Positions 6,397-14,443 of a DNA stretch of 46,382 nt are shown piece by piece. The notes beneath the pieces are model-generated. The model did not search any database and was not told the origin of the DNA. It worked only from the letters and a program-made list of their open reading frames with translations. Each line of letters starts with the position of its first letter. Position 1 is the stretch's first letter. Location of the stretch: assembly GCA_900542935.1 (NCBI GenBank), contig UQPN01000018.1:1-46382 (forward strand). The letters run 5' to 3'. This DNA is from an uncultured Eubacteriales bacterium (lineage in GTDB: Bacteria > Bacillota > Clostridia > Christensenellales > Borkfalkiaceae). Made by a program: the position numbers and the translations under genes.

Positions 6397-9202
6397 ACTG
6401 CCCGCCGCGGCAATCCACCGTAACCCGCGAGCCCGCCGAAATTTTGCCCAGCAGAATCTCTTCCGACAATCTGTCCTCGATTTTCCGCTGCACCACGCGT
6501 TTCAGCTCCCGCGCGCCCAGTTCCGGTTCATAGCCCTCTTCCGCCAGCTGCCGTTTCGCCTCGTCCGTTACGCACAAAACAATCCCGCGCTGCTCTAAAA
6601 GCCGCGCCGCCAAAGAATCCAGCAGCTTCCCGCCGATTCTCTCCACGTCCGCCAAAGACAACCGATGAAACACAATCACGTCGTCCAGACGGTTTAAAAA
6701 TTCCGGACGGAATCTCTCTTTCAACGCCGCCGTAATTCTGTCTTTCATCTCCGCGTACGCCCGCCGCTCCGCCGCGCTTTCTTCCGTGCCGTTTTGTGCG
6801 TTCGTACCGCCCATACCCCCATTGTTTTCGCTTCCGTACCCGCCGTACGCACTCTGATTTCCGCCGCCCGGATACCCGTTTTCCCTGCCGAACCCAAGCG
6901 TGCCGGCACGCACCGTATCCGGCTTTTCCGCCGCCCCCACGTTGCTTGTCAGAATCACCACGGCGTTTTTAAAACTCACCGTCCGCCCCTTGTTGTCCGT
7001 CAGCCTGCCGTCGTCCAGAAGCTGCAGCAAAAGATTAAAAACGTCCGGATGCGCTTTTTCAATCTCATCGAACAACACCACGCAGTACGGCTTCGTCCGC
7101 ACCTTCTCCGTCAGCTGCCCCGCCTTCAAATCGTCGTACCCCACGTACCCCGGCGCCGCCCCGATCAGCTTCGAAACGGACGATTTTTCCATATATTCGC
7201 TCATATCGAGTCGTATCATCTGCTCTTCCGAACCGAACAACGTCTCGGCAAGCGCCTTGCACAAATCGGTTTTACCCACGCCCGTCGGTCCCACGAAGAT
7301 AAACGAACCGATCGGTCTTGACGGATCTTTCAGCCCCGCCCTTGCCCGACGGATCGCCCTCGCCACGGCGGAAACCGCTTCGTTCTGCCCCACGATTCGC
7401 TTGTGCAGGTCCTCTTCGAGGCGCATGAGTTTTTCGCCCTCCGCCTGCGTGATTTTCGTCAGAGGAATTTTTGTTTTCGCGCTGATAATCGCGGCAATCT
7501 GTTCTTTACCCAGCACATACCTGCCGTCCGCGCCGATTTTCATCTCGCTCACGCGCCGTTCGTTTTCCGCCCGTTCTTCCAGCTCCCGCTTCTCTTTCAG
7601 CGCCGTCGTCGCCCGCGCGAAATCCCCGCGCGCCATATACAGCCTGCGTTCCTGTTCCTTTTCTTCCGCCTTTTTTTCTATCTCCGCCGTCTCTTCGCCG
7701 CCGCCTTTTACGATACGCGCCCGCGAAGCCGCCTCGTCGATTAAATCAATCGCCTTATCCGGCAGGTATCTGTCCGTTACGTACCGCATGGAAAGCGTTA
7801 CGGCGGCCTCTATCGCCTCGTCGGAAATGCGCAGCCCGTGATGCTTTTCGTAACGCGGGCGCAACCCTTTCAGAATACCGATCGCCGCGTCTTTCGACGG
7901 CTCCTCCACCATAATGGGGGTAAACCTGCGTTCCAGCGCGCCGTCTTTTTCGATGTATTTCCGGTACTCTTCTATCGTGGTGGCGCCCACAATCTGCATC
8001 TCGCCGCGCGCAAGAAGCGGCTTTAAAATATTCGCTGCGTCCATCGTATTTTCCGAAGAAGCCCCCGCGCCCACCAGCGTGTGAATTTCGTCGATAAACA
8101 AAAGAATATCCCCGTCGTCCGTAACCGCCTGCATCAGATCTTTCAGCCGCTCTTCGAATTCGCCGCGATACTTCGCCCCCGCCAGCATCCCGGCAAGATC
8201 CACGGAAAACACTTTTTTATTGAACAGCTGTTCCGGCACGTTTCCCGCCGCAATCAACTGCGCCAGCCCTTCCGCAATCGCGCTTTTTCCCACGCCCGGC
8301 TCGCCGATCAGCACGGGATTGTTCTTCGAACGGCGGCACAGTACCTGCACCAGCTTTTCTATCTCTTTTTCTCTGCCGATTACCGGGTCAAGCTTGCCTT
8401 TTCTCGCCCGCTCCGTCAAATCCACGCCGAACCGCATTAACTTTTCGTCCGCAAACAGACTCTCCCCCGAAGCTTTTGCCGCGCCGCCCTTTTTCGTGCC
8501 GACCGAATCGTTCCCGACGTCGCCGAACGCGTCCGTTCCCTCGTCCCGTCCGTTAAACGCCGTGCCGCCGAAGCGATAGTCCGCCCCGGAATCGCCTTTC
8601 GTATACCCGTTGCCCGCGGCATATCCTTTGTTTTCGCCCGAAGCGTCGCTCCCTTCCTCGCCGGAAGAAAGCCCGCTGCGCTCTCCTCGTGAAAGGTTAG
8701 TCCCCCCCCCTTCAGAGGAATCAAACCTTTCGCGCTCTCCTCGTGAAAGGTTAGTCCCCCCCTCTTCAGAGGGAACTAACCTTTCGCGCAGAACCTCGGT
8801 AACCCGCCGTTTCATTTCGGCGGTATCCACGCCCAACAGGCGCAAAATTTTCACGGCAAAACAATTTTCCTGTTCCAGTACGGCAAGCAGAAAATGCGCC
8901 GTACCCGCTTTTTCTCCCGATTTCGAAGCCAGCTGCACCGCACGCAGAAACATTTCTTTCGTCCGCGGCGTCAACCCCTGCGCGCGCGTATTTTTATCAA
9001 GATTGCGAATAAACGCCTCGGAATATTTCGTAAACGAAATCTTTTCCGTCAGCACGCGGTACGCCACGCATGCGGGCATCGATAAAAAGGCATAAATCAG
9101 ATGTTCGCTGCCGATGTAAGTAACGCCGTTCTGCACGGAAACGTCGTTCGCCACACCCATCGCCTGTTTTAAATTCGCCGTCATTTTTTCTCTGTAATCC
9201 AT
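6380..9202 (-). CDS. clpC: ATP-dependent Clp protease ATPase subunit ClpC
   Basis: ClpC unfolds substrates, notably arginine-phosphorylated ones, and feeds them to ClpP. The start chosen is the ATG at 9202, because AAGGTG lies six bases before it; an in-frame GTG 24 bases upstream lacks one. The product is 940 residues, well above the usual 810-820. Domains: N domain about 1-135; AAA1 with Walker A GEPGVGKS (300-307) and LLFIDE (367-372); coiled M domain about 505-555; AAA2 with GPTGVGKT (638-645) and VVLFDE (708-713). Two insertions explain the length. About 140-252 is a Gly/Ser/Glu-rich segment that includes an 18-residue repeat encoded by palindromic DNA; about 773-812 is Gly/Asn/Tyr-rich, within AAA2. 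Catalytic motifs are intact, so it should be active. Confidence 0.95.
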   Translation of the reverse strand: MDYREKMTANLKQAMGVANDVSVQNGVTYIGSEHLIYAFLSMPACVAYRVLTEKISFTKYSEAFIRNLDKNTRAQGLTPRTKEMFLRAVQLASKSGEKAGTAHFLLAVLEQENCFAVKILRLLGVDTAEMKRRVTEVLRERLVPSEEGGTNLSRGERERFDSSEGGGTNLSRGERSGLSSGEEGSDASGENKGYAAGNGYTKGDSGADYRFGGTAFNGRDEGTDAFGDVGNDSVGTKKGGAAKASGESLFADEKLMRFGVDLTERARKGKLDPVIGREKEIEKLVQVLCRRSKNNPVLIGEPGVGKSAIAEGLAQLIAAGNVPEQLFNKKVFSVDLAGMLAGAKYRGEFEERLKDLMQAVTDDGDILLFIDEIHTLVGAGASSENTMDAANILKPLLARGEMQIVGATTIEEYRKYIEKDGALERRFTPIMVEEPSKDAAIGILKGLRPRYEKHHGLRISDEAIEAAVTLSMRYVTDRYLPDKAIDLIDEAASRARIVKGGGEETAEIEKKAEEKEQERRLYMARGDFARATTALKEKRELEERAENERRVSEMKIGADGRYVLGKEQIAAIISAKTKIPLTKITQAEGEKLMRLEEDLHKRIVGQNEAVSAVARAIRRARAGLKDPSRPIGSFIFVGPTGVGKTDLCKALAETLFGSEEQMIRLDMSEYMEKSSVSKLIGAAPGYVGYDDLKAGQLTEKVRTKPYCVVLFDEIEKAHPDVFNLLLQLLDDGRLTDNKGRTVSFKNAVVILTSNVGAAEKPDTVRAGTLGFGRENGYPGGGNQSAYGGYGSENNGGMGGTNAQNGTEESAAERRAYAEMKDRITAALKERFRPEFLNRLDDVIVFHRLSLADVERIGGKLLDSLAARLLEQRGIVLCVTDEAKRQLAEEGYEPELGARELKRVVQRKIEDRLSEEILLGKISAGSRVTVDCRGGQFVFLS
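8678..8790. repeat. In-frame 54-bp palindromic repeat inside clpC
   Basis: The unit GCGCTCTCCTCGTGAAAGGTTAGT followed by a C-run and TTCAGAGG occurs at 8678 and 8732. The second unit forms an 11-bp perfect stem, GAAAGGTTAGT / ACTAACCTTTC. The 54-bp period equals 18 codons, so the clpC frame is kept and a peptide repeat (GGTNLSRGER) results. It has the appearance of the intergenic palindromic elements elsewhere in the window. Confidence 0.8.
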
Positions 9203-9612
9203 ATTCTGCACCTTTTGTCCGGGCACCGCCCGCTCCGATGATATTCACAAAATCGCCTTGCGAAAACGATTTCCCCGTATTCTCAGCCTTATTTGTGTAT
9301 AAACCTCATCTATTTTTATGCCCGCACGCCGCGGAATCGTTCCTGCCCCTCTCGGCTTTGCCCGTTCCAACGCCACGGCTGTCTTTCGTTCCTTTCTCGG
9401 TTTTTCTTTCTGTAGAAGCGCTCTGCGCAATTCTCCTTTTCTCGGCTTCCCCCTTCGGGGAAGCTGTCTACGCAATTCGCCCTTTCCCGGCTTCCCTCTT
9501 CGGGGAAGCTGTCTGCGCAAGCAGACTGAAGAGGTCTGCCACCATCAACGCCCTCCGCGCAGCTACAATGATACGCGCCGCTCCGCCTTATATCCCGTCA
9601 GCCCGGCTTTTC
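9203..9612. repeat. mcsB-clpC intergenic region with three 45-bp tandem units
   Basis: This 410-bp gap splits what is usually a tight operon. Units at 9396-9440, 9441-9485 and 9486-9524 share CTCGG-TT, TTCGGGGAAG and CTGTCTRCGCAA blocks; the second and third are closest. Each contains a short CTTC-CCCTTCGGGGAAG hairpin. A minus-strand open frame through the repeats encodes only the basic repeat peptide and has no ribosome binding site, so I do not call a gene. Confidence 0.65.
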
Positions 9613-10653
9613 TCACAAAGCGCGGACAACCAGCTCCGGCAGCACCTTTCCCACGATCTCCGCGCGCCGGATATTGCATTCTTCCTCGCCGCCCGTTACG
9701 CGGTTGCCGCGGCGGAACGAAAGCGGGCGCATATTATACAGAAAATTCACCAAAGACACCGAATCCGTCGTTTCGAAGTAATCCAGCGCGATTCCGAGGC
9801 GCACGTCCAGAATTTTTTCCGAATACTCCTCCCACGGCAGCACTGCGCAGTTTAAAAGCGTTCCGTACGCACGCAGGCACCTGTCTTTCAGCTTCGCGCC
9901 CCCCTCTTTTTTCATCCGTTCGCGGTGCCGTATTTCCAGCTCCGTCAAAGAAAGCGCCACTTCTTCCATATGCGATAATACGTCCTCTTCCGAAAGTCCC
10001 AGCGTGCGCTCGTTGCTCACCTGATACGAATACCCTTCCGCCCCGGAACCTTCGCCGAAAAATCCGCGCACCGTCAGCCCGTTTTTTCGCAAATTCGGCA
10101 GAATCTCTCTAATCACGCCGTCTTTCGAAAGTCCGGGCAAAAACATCATCACCGAAGCCCGCAGCCCCGTACCCAAATTGCTCGGGCAAGCCGTCAGATA
10201 CCCCAGCTTTTCGTCGAACGCAAACGGCAGCTCCGCGGAAAGCGCGTCGTCTATCCCGCTCAGACGGTCGTACGCCTTGTACAAATCGTACCCTTTCACG
10301 ATATACTGTTCGCGCAGATGGTCCTCTTCGTTCGCCATCACCGAAATTTCGTCGTCCCGCAGCGCGTTTTCGTCGAAACACACAAACGCCGCGCCGCTCT
10401 TTTTTCCCGCCAGCGCAGGCGAAATCAGGTGCTTTTCCACCAGAAGCTCCGCGTCGTCGCGCGAAATTCTGCCTATATCGTACTCACGGAAGTTATCCAG
10501 CTTCTTCAGCGCCCGCCGCACAAGCCCCACAATCTCCCGCGCGTTTTCGTCCGATAATAAATGAGGAAAGTAATATCCGCGCACGTTTCTCGCCAGCCGT
10601 ATCCGCGTGGAAGTTACCGTTTTCTGCAAATATTCGGGGGTTCCCGTATTCAT
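9613..10653 (-). CDS. mcsB: Protein-arginine kinase McsB
   Basis: McsB phosphorylates arginine side chains and so marks misfolded proteins for ClpC-ClpP. The 346-residue protein has the phosphagen-kinase fold: the nucleotide-binding STRIRLARN motif (15-23), the catalytic NEEDH segment (108-112) and CPSNLGTGLRASV (156-168). The start has AAAGGAG eight bases upstream and overlaps the mcsA stop by four bases (ATGA), so the two are coupled. Length and motifs are normal for the family. The downstream partner clpC lies 410 bp away across repeats rather than directly adjacent. Confidence 0.95.
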   Translation of the reverse strand: MNTGTPEYLQKTVTSTRIRLARNVRGYYFPHLLSDENAREIVGLVRRALKKLDNFREYDIGRISRDDAELLVEKHLISPALAGKKSGAAFVCFDENALRDDEISVMANEEDHLREQYIVKGYDLYKAYDRLSGIDDALSAELPFAFDEKLGYLTACPSNLGTGLRASVMMFLPGLSKDGVIREILPNLRKNGLTVRGFFGEGSGAEGYSYQVSNERTLGLSEEDVLSHMEEVALSLTELEIRHRERMKKEGGAKLKDRCLRAYGTLLNCAVLPWEEYSEKILDVRLGIALDYFETTDSVSLVNFLYNMRPLSFRRGNRVTGGEEECNIRRAEIVGKVLPELVVRAL

Positions 10654-11132
10654 CGCAACCTCTCCTTTCCCGCGCCGCGCGCGACGGATTTCCCGTTCCT
10701 TTCCGTGCCGAAAATCGTCAGCTGTTCCGCTTCTCCGTACCCCGCAAAATTTCCGTTCCGCGTCGGCGCCGACGGCGTTTCCGCGGACGTTCCCGCCGGA
10801 CTTTTTCCCCGGTGCGGCTCGTCGCCCTGCATCGCAAACACGCTCTCTTTAATTTCTTCAAACAGGTATCGGTAACACTCCGGGCAGCCGAGCAGTTTCG
10901 TCTTGTAATACTCTCTCGCCCCGGTTCCGCAAAAAGGACATCTCCGCTCTTTCTTTTCTCCCCGCGCGTCGTCGGCGCCGCCTTCGTCCCGCTTCGATTT
11001 CGGTTCGAAAGAAATTTCGGGAAACAGCCGCGCAAAACAAGCGGAACAATAATATTCGCGCACGGTTTTCCCGTCCGCCTCCCGCTCGTGCATTTTCACG
11101 GCTCTGTTTTTTCTGCAAACGCAACACAGCAT
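10650..11132 (-). CDS. mcsA: McsA-like zinc-finger activator of McsB, lacking a UVR segment
   Basis: McsA activates McsB. The 160-residue protein has two double-cysteine modules: CCVC with YYCSAC near the N-terminus, and CPFCG with GCPECYRYL near 65-90, typical of McsA zinc sites. McsA proteins usually continue into a UVR helix pair that helps dock ClpC. Here residues 100-160 are a Gly/Ser/Arg/Thr-rich tail without that charged coiled segment. Identity is supported by the zinc motifs and the four-base overlap with mcsB. The ribosome binding site (GGGTAAG) is weak. No CtsR-type heptad repeats were seen upstream. Confidence 0.85.
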   Translation of the reverse strand: MLCCVCRKNRAVKMHEREADGKTVREYYCSACFARLFPEISFEPKSKRDEGGADDARGEKKERRCPFCGTGAREYYKTKLLGCPECYRYLFEEIKESVFAMQGDEPHRGKSPAGTSAETPSAPTRNGNFAGYGEAEQLTIFGTERNGKSVARGAGKERLR

Positions 11133-11234
11133 TGTCTTACCCGTTCCCCGAACCTCGCATAATTCCGGTTTCCGCGCCGTATAAAACCGCGCTTTTTCCG
11201 TTACTCAAAACGTTTCGTTTCCTCTTGCCGCCGC

Positions 11235-11927
11235 TTAAGCGGATCTTTCCTTGTCCGCTTCCTCCGCGCTTTTTAAAAGCTCGTTTCCGTCGGTGCCGCC
11301 GTAAAGCGCCTTCTGCCTCGCCCGCGCGCGCCGCAGGCAGAACCATAACGTTTCCGCCACCTGCAAAGGAATACCCAACAGGAAAATAAACCATAAATCG
11401 CCCGCGCCCGCGGTCCCGTTGTTTTTCGAAATCACAAGCGACGTTAAAAACGTACTTAAAATCACGCCCCATATCAACACCGTAATCGAAACGAAACGGG
11501 TTGTACGCTGCCTGAACGCCGCGGCAAACACGGCAAGCATCGCCGCGTTCGCGGGAATCGCATATACGAAAACAAGCCACCACGCACCGTGCGCGGAGGC
11601 AAAAATTTTCATCGCCACAAACGTCGCCGTGGCAATCAGCCATATCAGCGCGCTGGAAATCAGAAGCACCATCACCCGCATAAAGGTATTCGAGGCGCGT
11701 TCTTTGGGGCTTTCGCCCACCAGATCGTTCACGCTCACGCCGAACAACTCGGCAAGCCGCATCAGCACCAGCACGTCCGGAACGCCGTTTCCCGATTCCC
11801 ATTTGGAAACGGATTTATCGGAGTAATTTATCTTCCGGGCAAGCTCCGCCTGCGTAATGCCCGCATTCCTGCGGTAGGCGGCGATATTCTTTCCGATTCG
11901 CTTATAAACATCCTCTTCTTTTTCCAT
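11235..11927 (-). CDS. XRE-family HTH regulator with a C-terminal membrane domain
   Basis: The 230-residue protein joins an N-terminal Cro/C1-type HTH (about 9-67, with ITQAELARKINYSDKSVSKWESG) to four predicted membrane helices between about 85 and 205 and a short charged tail. Such membrane-tethered XRE regulators are known but poorly characterised. It occupies the place where ctsR would be in the mcsA-mcsB-clpC operon of Bacillus, but it is not a CtsR homologue, and 102 bp separate it from mcsA. The promoter's -10 box ends six bases before the ATG and there is no ribosome binding site, so the mRNA is probably leaderless. Confidence 0.85.
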   Translation of the reverse strand: MEKEEDVYKRIGKNIAAYRRNAGITQAELARKINYSDKSVSKWESGNGVPDVLVLMRLAELFGVSVNDLVGESPKERASNTFMRVMVLLISSALIWLIATATFVAMKIFASAHGAWWLVFVYAIPANAAMLAVFAAAFRQRTTRFVSITVLIWGVILSTFLTSLVISKNNGTAGAGDLWFIFLLGIPLQVAETLWFCLRRARARQKALYGGTDGNELLKSAEEADKERSA

Positions 11928-11933
11928 AAAAAT

Positions 11934-11962
11934 ATCATAACATTTTTTTCCGTTTTCGTCAA
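11934..11962 (-). promoter_or_regulatory. Sigma-A promoter giving a leaderless XRE mRNA
   Basis: TTGACG (11957-11962), 17-bp spacer, TATGAT (11934-11939) on the minus strand. A start seven bases after the -10 box falls on the A of the ATG at 11927. Confidence 0.65.
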
Positions 11963-12039
11963 GCGACTATGCCTTTATTTTCCCCGAAAGCCGCAAAAAT
12001 ACGTAAAAAAACGGCGTTTTCTGCCGTTTTTTCACATTA

Positions 12040-12488
12040 GTATATTTCGCATTTCAAATTCAACCGGGTTACAACGCGCTGCAAAAGCGAGCAGAACAAG
12101 GAAAGCGCGGATTTTGCGCCGCGATTTTACAAATCGTAAACGAGCAAGCACCCGTCGGGTGTTTCGTAACGGACTGTCGCAATCCCGACAATAACCGCTG
12201 ATTCGCCTTGGCTTTCCGATAACGCGATGCTTTTCAAGCGCGCGTCTCCGTTTCAAAAACAAGCAAGACGCGAAGCGCGAGCACCCTTCGGGTGTTTCGT
12301 AGCGGACTGCCGCGTTATCGTTATATTTTAATTTCCGCCTTATTTACTTCGCCAAAGTTACACGCGCTTGGAGAGTAGCGCAGATTGCGAGCTTTATCGA
12401 GTACGACCGCCGCGATTTTACAAATCGTAAATGAGCAAGGGCGCACGCAGATGAAACCGAAAGATGCGCCGCTATACAAGTGCGCATT
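12040..12488. repeat. Cluster of dispersed repeats between proS and the XRE gene
   Basis: No gene is seen here. One family (GCGCCGCGATTTTACAAATCGTAAAYGAGCAAG) occurs at 12107-12150 and 12407-12440 and again at 24556-24600. A second (CACCCTTCGGGTGTTTCGTARCGGACTG, then TATCGTTATATTTTAA in full copies) occurs at 12147-12180 and 12280-12340. A short AAACAAGCAAGACGCGAAGC block at 12257-12277 recurs at 24533-24552. The copy nearest proS ends in TGCGCCG-TATA-GCGCATTAG, against the proS stop codon. Confidence 0.75.
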
Positions 12489-12491
12489 AGT

Positions 12492-13922
12492 TTAGTAAGC
12501 GCGGGCAAAAATCACCATATGCTCCGCCTTTTCGCCGCACACCGCGCACTTTTCCGCGGTTTCTCCCTCGGCGTAAACGCGTGCCGTAGCGGCGGTCTGT
12601 TCCTTGATTTTATCTTCGCAGCAACGCTTTCCGCACCAGCCCGCTTTCACGAAATTGCCGCCTTCCACGCCCGCGAGAATGCCCGCCACGTCGTCCGCAT
12701 ACACAATCCGCTTATCCCGCCGCGCGCGCGCGCTTTCCAGCATATCTTTCTGCACGTTTTCCAGCAGCGCCGTTACCACGCTTTCCGCATTTTCCAGCGC
12801 ATATTCCGCTTTCTCGTGCGTGTCGCGCCGTACGCAAACCATCTTTCCGTTTTCGATGTCGCGCGGACCGAGTTCCAACCGCACGGGCACGCCTTTCATT
12901 TCCCATTCGTTGAACTTCCAGCCGGGCGAGTTGTCCGAATCGTCCAGTTTCACTCTTACGCCCGCCGCCGCAAGCCTCTTTTCCACCTCGCGGCACTTAT
13001 CCAGAACGCCCGCCTTATGCGCCGCCACAGGCACAATCACGCACTGAATCGGCGCCACCACGGGCGGCAGCACCAGCCCGCGTTCGTCGCCGTGCGTCAT
13101 GATAATCCCGCCGATCATTCTCGTGGAAGTGCCCCAGGACGTCGTATACGCCGCCTTCTGCACCCCGTCCGCGTCCAGAAACTTAATGTTGAACGCGTTC
13201 GCGAAGTTCTGACCGAGATAATGCGAAGTCCCCGCCTGCAAGCTCTTTCCGTCGTGCATCATCGCTTCCATGCCGTACGTGGCAACCGCGCCCGCAAACT
13301 TTTCCTTTTCCGTTTTTTTGCCCGTAATCACGGGAATCGCAAGACAGTTTTCCGCAAATTCTTTGTACACGCCAAGCATGCGCATCGTCATTTCTTCCGC
13401 TTCTTCCGCGGTGGCGTGCGCCGTATGCCCCTCCTGCCACAAAAATTCGCTCGTTCTTAAAAACGGCCGCGTGGTTTTCTCCCACCGCATTACGTTGCAC
13501 CACTGATTGATTTTCATCGGCAGATCGCGGTAAGACTGAATCCATTTCGAATACATGCTTCCGATAATCGTTTCGGAAGTGGGGCGGATGACAAGCGGCT
13601 CCGCAAGCGTTTCGCCGCCGCCCACCGTTACTACGGCAACTTCGGGTGCAAAGCCCTCCACATGCTCGGCTTCCTTCGTGAAAAAGCTCATGGGAATCAG
13701 CAGCGGAAAATACGCGTTCTCCACGCCCTGCGCCTTGAAGCGCTTGTCCATCTCGCGCTGAATGTTTTCCCAGATCGCATACGCGTACGGGCGGATCACC
13801 ATCGTCCCCTTTACGGGGCCGTAATCCACCATTTTCGTCTTTAACACCACGTCGGTGTACCACTGCGGAAAGTCCTTTTCGATGTCGGCAATCTGACCGA
13901 CGAACTGCGAATCTTTAGCCAT
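12492..13922 (-). CDS. proS: Prolyl-tRNA synthetase, archaeal/eukaryotic-type (class 3)
   Basis: This enzyme charges tRNA-Pro with proline. The 476-residue length, the start of the catalytic core at DFPQWYTDVV and the absence of a YbaK-like editing insertion match the short archaeal/eukaryotic-type ProRS found in some Clostridia. Class II motifs are present: RPTSETI, the RWEKTTRPFLRTSEF motif 2, and GGIIMTHGDERGL as motif 3. The C-terminal zinc domain has paired cysteines (CGKRCC and CAVCG) and the protein ends in the conserved Tyr. AGAGG lies 11 bases before the ATG. It has its own promoter and no T-box leader. Confidence 0.95.
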   Translation of the reverse strand: MAKDSQFVGQIADIEKDFPQWYTDVVLKTKMVDYGPVKGTMVIRPYAYAIWENIQREMDKRFKAQGVENAYFPLLIPMSFFTKEAEHVEGFAPEVAVVTVGGGETLAEPLVIRPTSETIIGSMYSKWIQSYRDLPMKINQWCNVMRWEKTTRPFLRTSEFLWQEGHTAHATAEEAEEMTMRMLGVYKEFAENCLAIPVITGKKTEKEKFAGAVATYGMEAMMHDGKSLQAGTSHYLGQNFANAFNIKFLDADGVQKAAYTTSWGTSTRMIGGIIMTHGDERGLVLPPVVAPIQCVIVPVAAHKAGVLDKCREVEKRLAAAGVRVKLDDSDNSPGWKFNEWEMKGVPVRLELGPRDIENGKMVCVRRDTHEKAEYALENAESVVTALLENVQKDMLESARARRDKRIVYADDVAGILAGVEGGNFVKAGWCGKRCCEDKIKEQTAATARVYAEGETAEKCAVCGEKAEHMVIFARAY

Positions 13923-14023
13923 AAATAAAAAACCTCTTTAACCCTTGTTTTCCCGTCCGTTCTTCCGTACGGGAACGCCTCTGCGTCCTGCGCATGCGCG
14001 CAAATTTTTCAAAACTATAAATT

Positions 14024-14052
14024 ATTATACACTATCCGCGCATATTTTTCAA
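14024..14052 (-). promoter_or_regulatory. Sigma-A promoter of proS
   Basis: TTGAAA (14047-14052), 17-bp spacer, TATAAT (14024-14029) on the minus strand. The leader is about 95 nt and holds a CCCGT/ACGGG hairpin but no T-box sequence. Confidence 0.7.
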
Positions 14053-14148
14053 CCGTTTTTACATAGCCGCACAAAAATAACCGCGAATTTCGCCTGCACC
14101 GCCCGACTTTCCCCCTACTTTTTCCTCGCTCTCCCCTTTGGGCGTTCC

Positions 14149-14315
14149 CTCGCCGGGTTGCCGCCGTCAGGCAATCCCGGCGAGTAGAGCGGCGCAAAAC
14201 CACCGCTACTCTTGCTTTCCCCTGTTCGCTTTTTTCTCTGATAAGAACAGCGCGAAAAAGCCTTCCACTTGGGGGGAAGGTGGCAAGGCATTGCCTTGCC
14301 GGATGAGGGGCAGCA
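14149..14315. repeat. Palindromic repeats between the S41 protease gene and proS
   Basis: An inverted repeat at 14149-14184 pairs CTCGCCGGGTTGCC with GGCAA-T-CCCGGCGAG, with a 7-nt loop and one bulge. A palindromic element at 14260-14315 has CTTGGGGGGAAGGTGGC, the nested GGCAAGGCA/TGCCTTGCC, and GGATGAGGGGCAG, like the elements at 5220 and 24450. No gene is seen in 14053-14438. Confidence 0.7.
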
Positions 14316-14396
14316 GCATATCCCCTCAGCCGAATATCCTCGCCGCCTCATCTCCTCTCGGTCGCATATTCCCCCGTCGTTCTCCAACCGCCCGCA

Positions 14397-14443
14397 CGAT
14401 ATATTATGTCGGCGCGATATATTACGTTATACGATATATTACG
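14397..14443. repeat. Three copies of CGATATATTAYG at the S41 gene end
   Basis: Copies at 14397-14408, 14415-14426 and 14432-14443, spaced 18 and 17 bp. The last copy contains the S41 stop codon. This regular spacing could be a protein-binding array or slippage. Confidence 0.6.

Noticed and set aside
9245..9520. Minus-strand frame encoding basic repeats between mcsB and clpC
   Set aside because: It only translates the 45-bp DNA repeat and has no ribosome binding site.
9396..9524. Possible CRISPR array
   Set aside because: Units are contiguous 45-bp tandem copies without unique spacers; the 16176-16372 tandem is rejected for the same reason.
11133..11234. CtsR operator or CIRCE element before mcsA
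   Set aside because: No GGTCAAA heptad repeats and no TTAGCACTC-N9-GAGTGCTAA were found.
13923..14030. T-box leader of proS
   Set aside because: Leader is only about 95 nt and has no T-box sequence or specifier stem.
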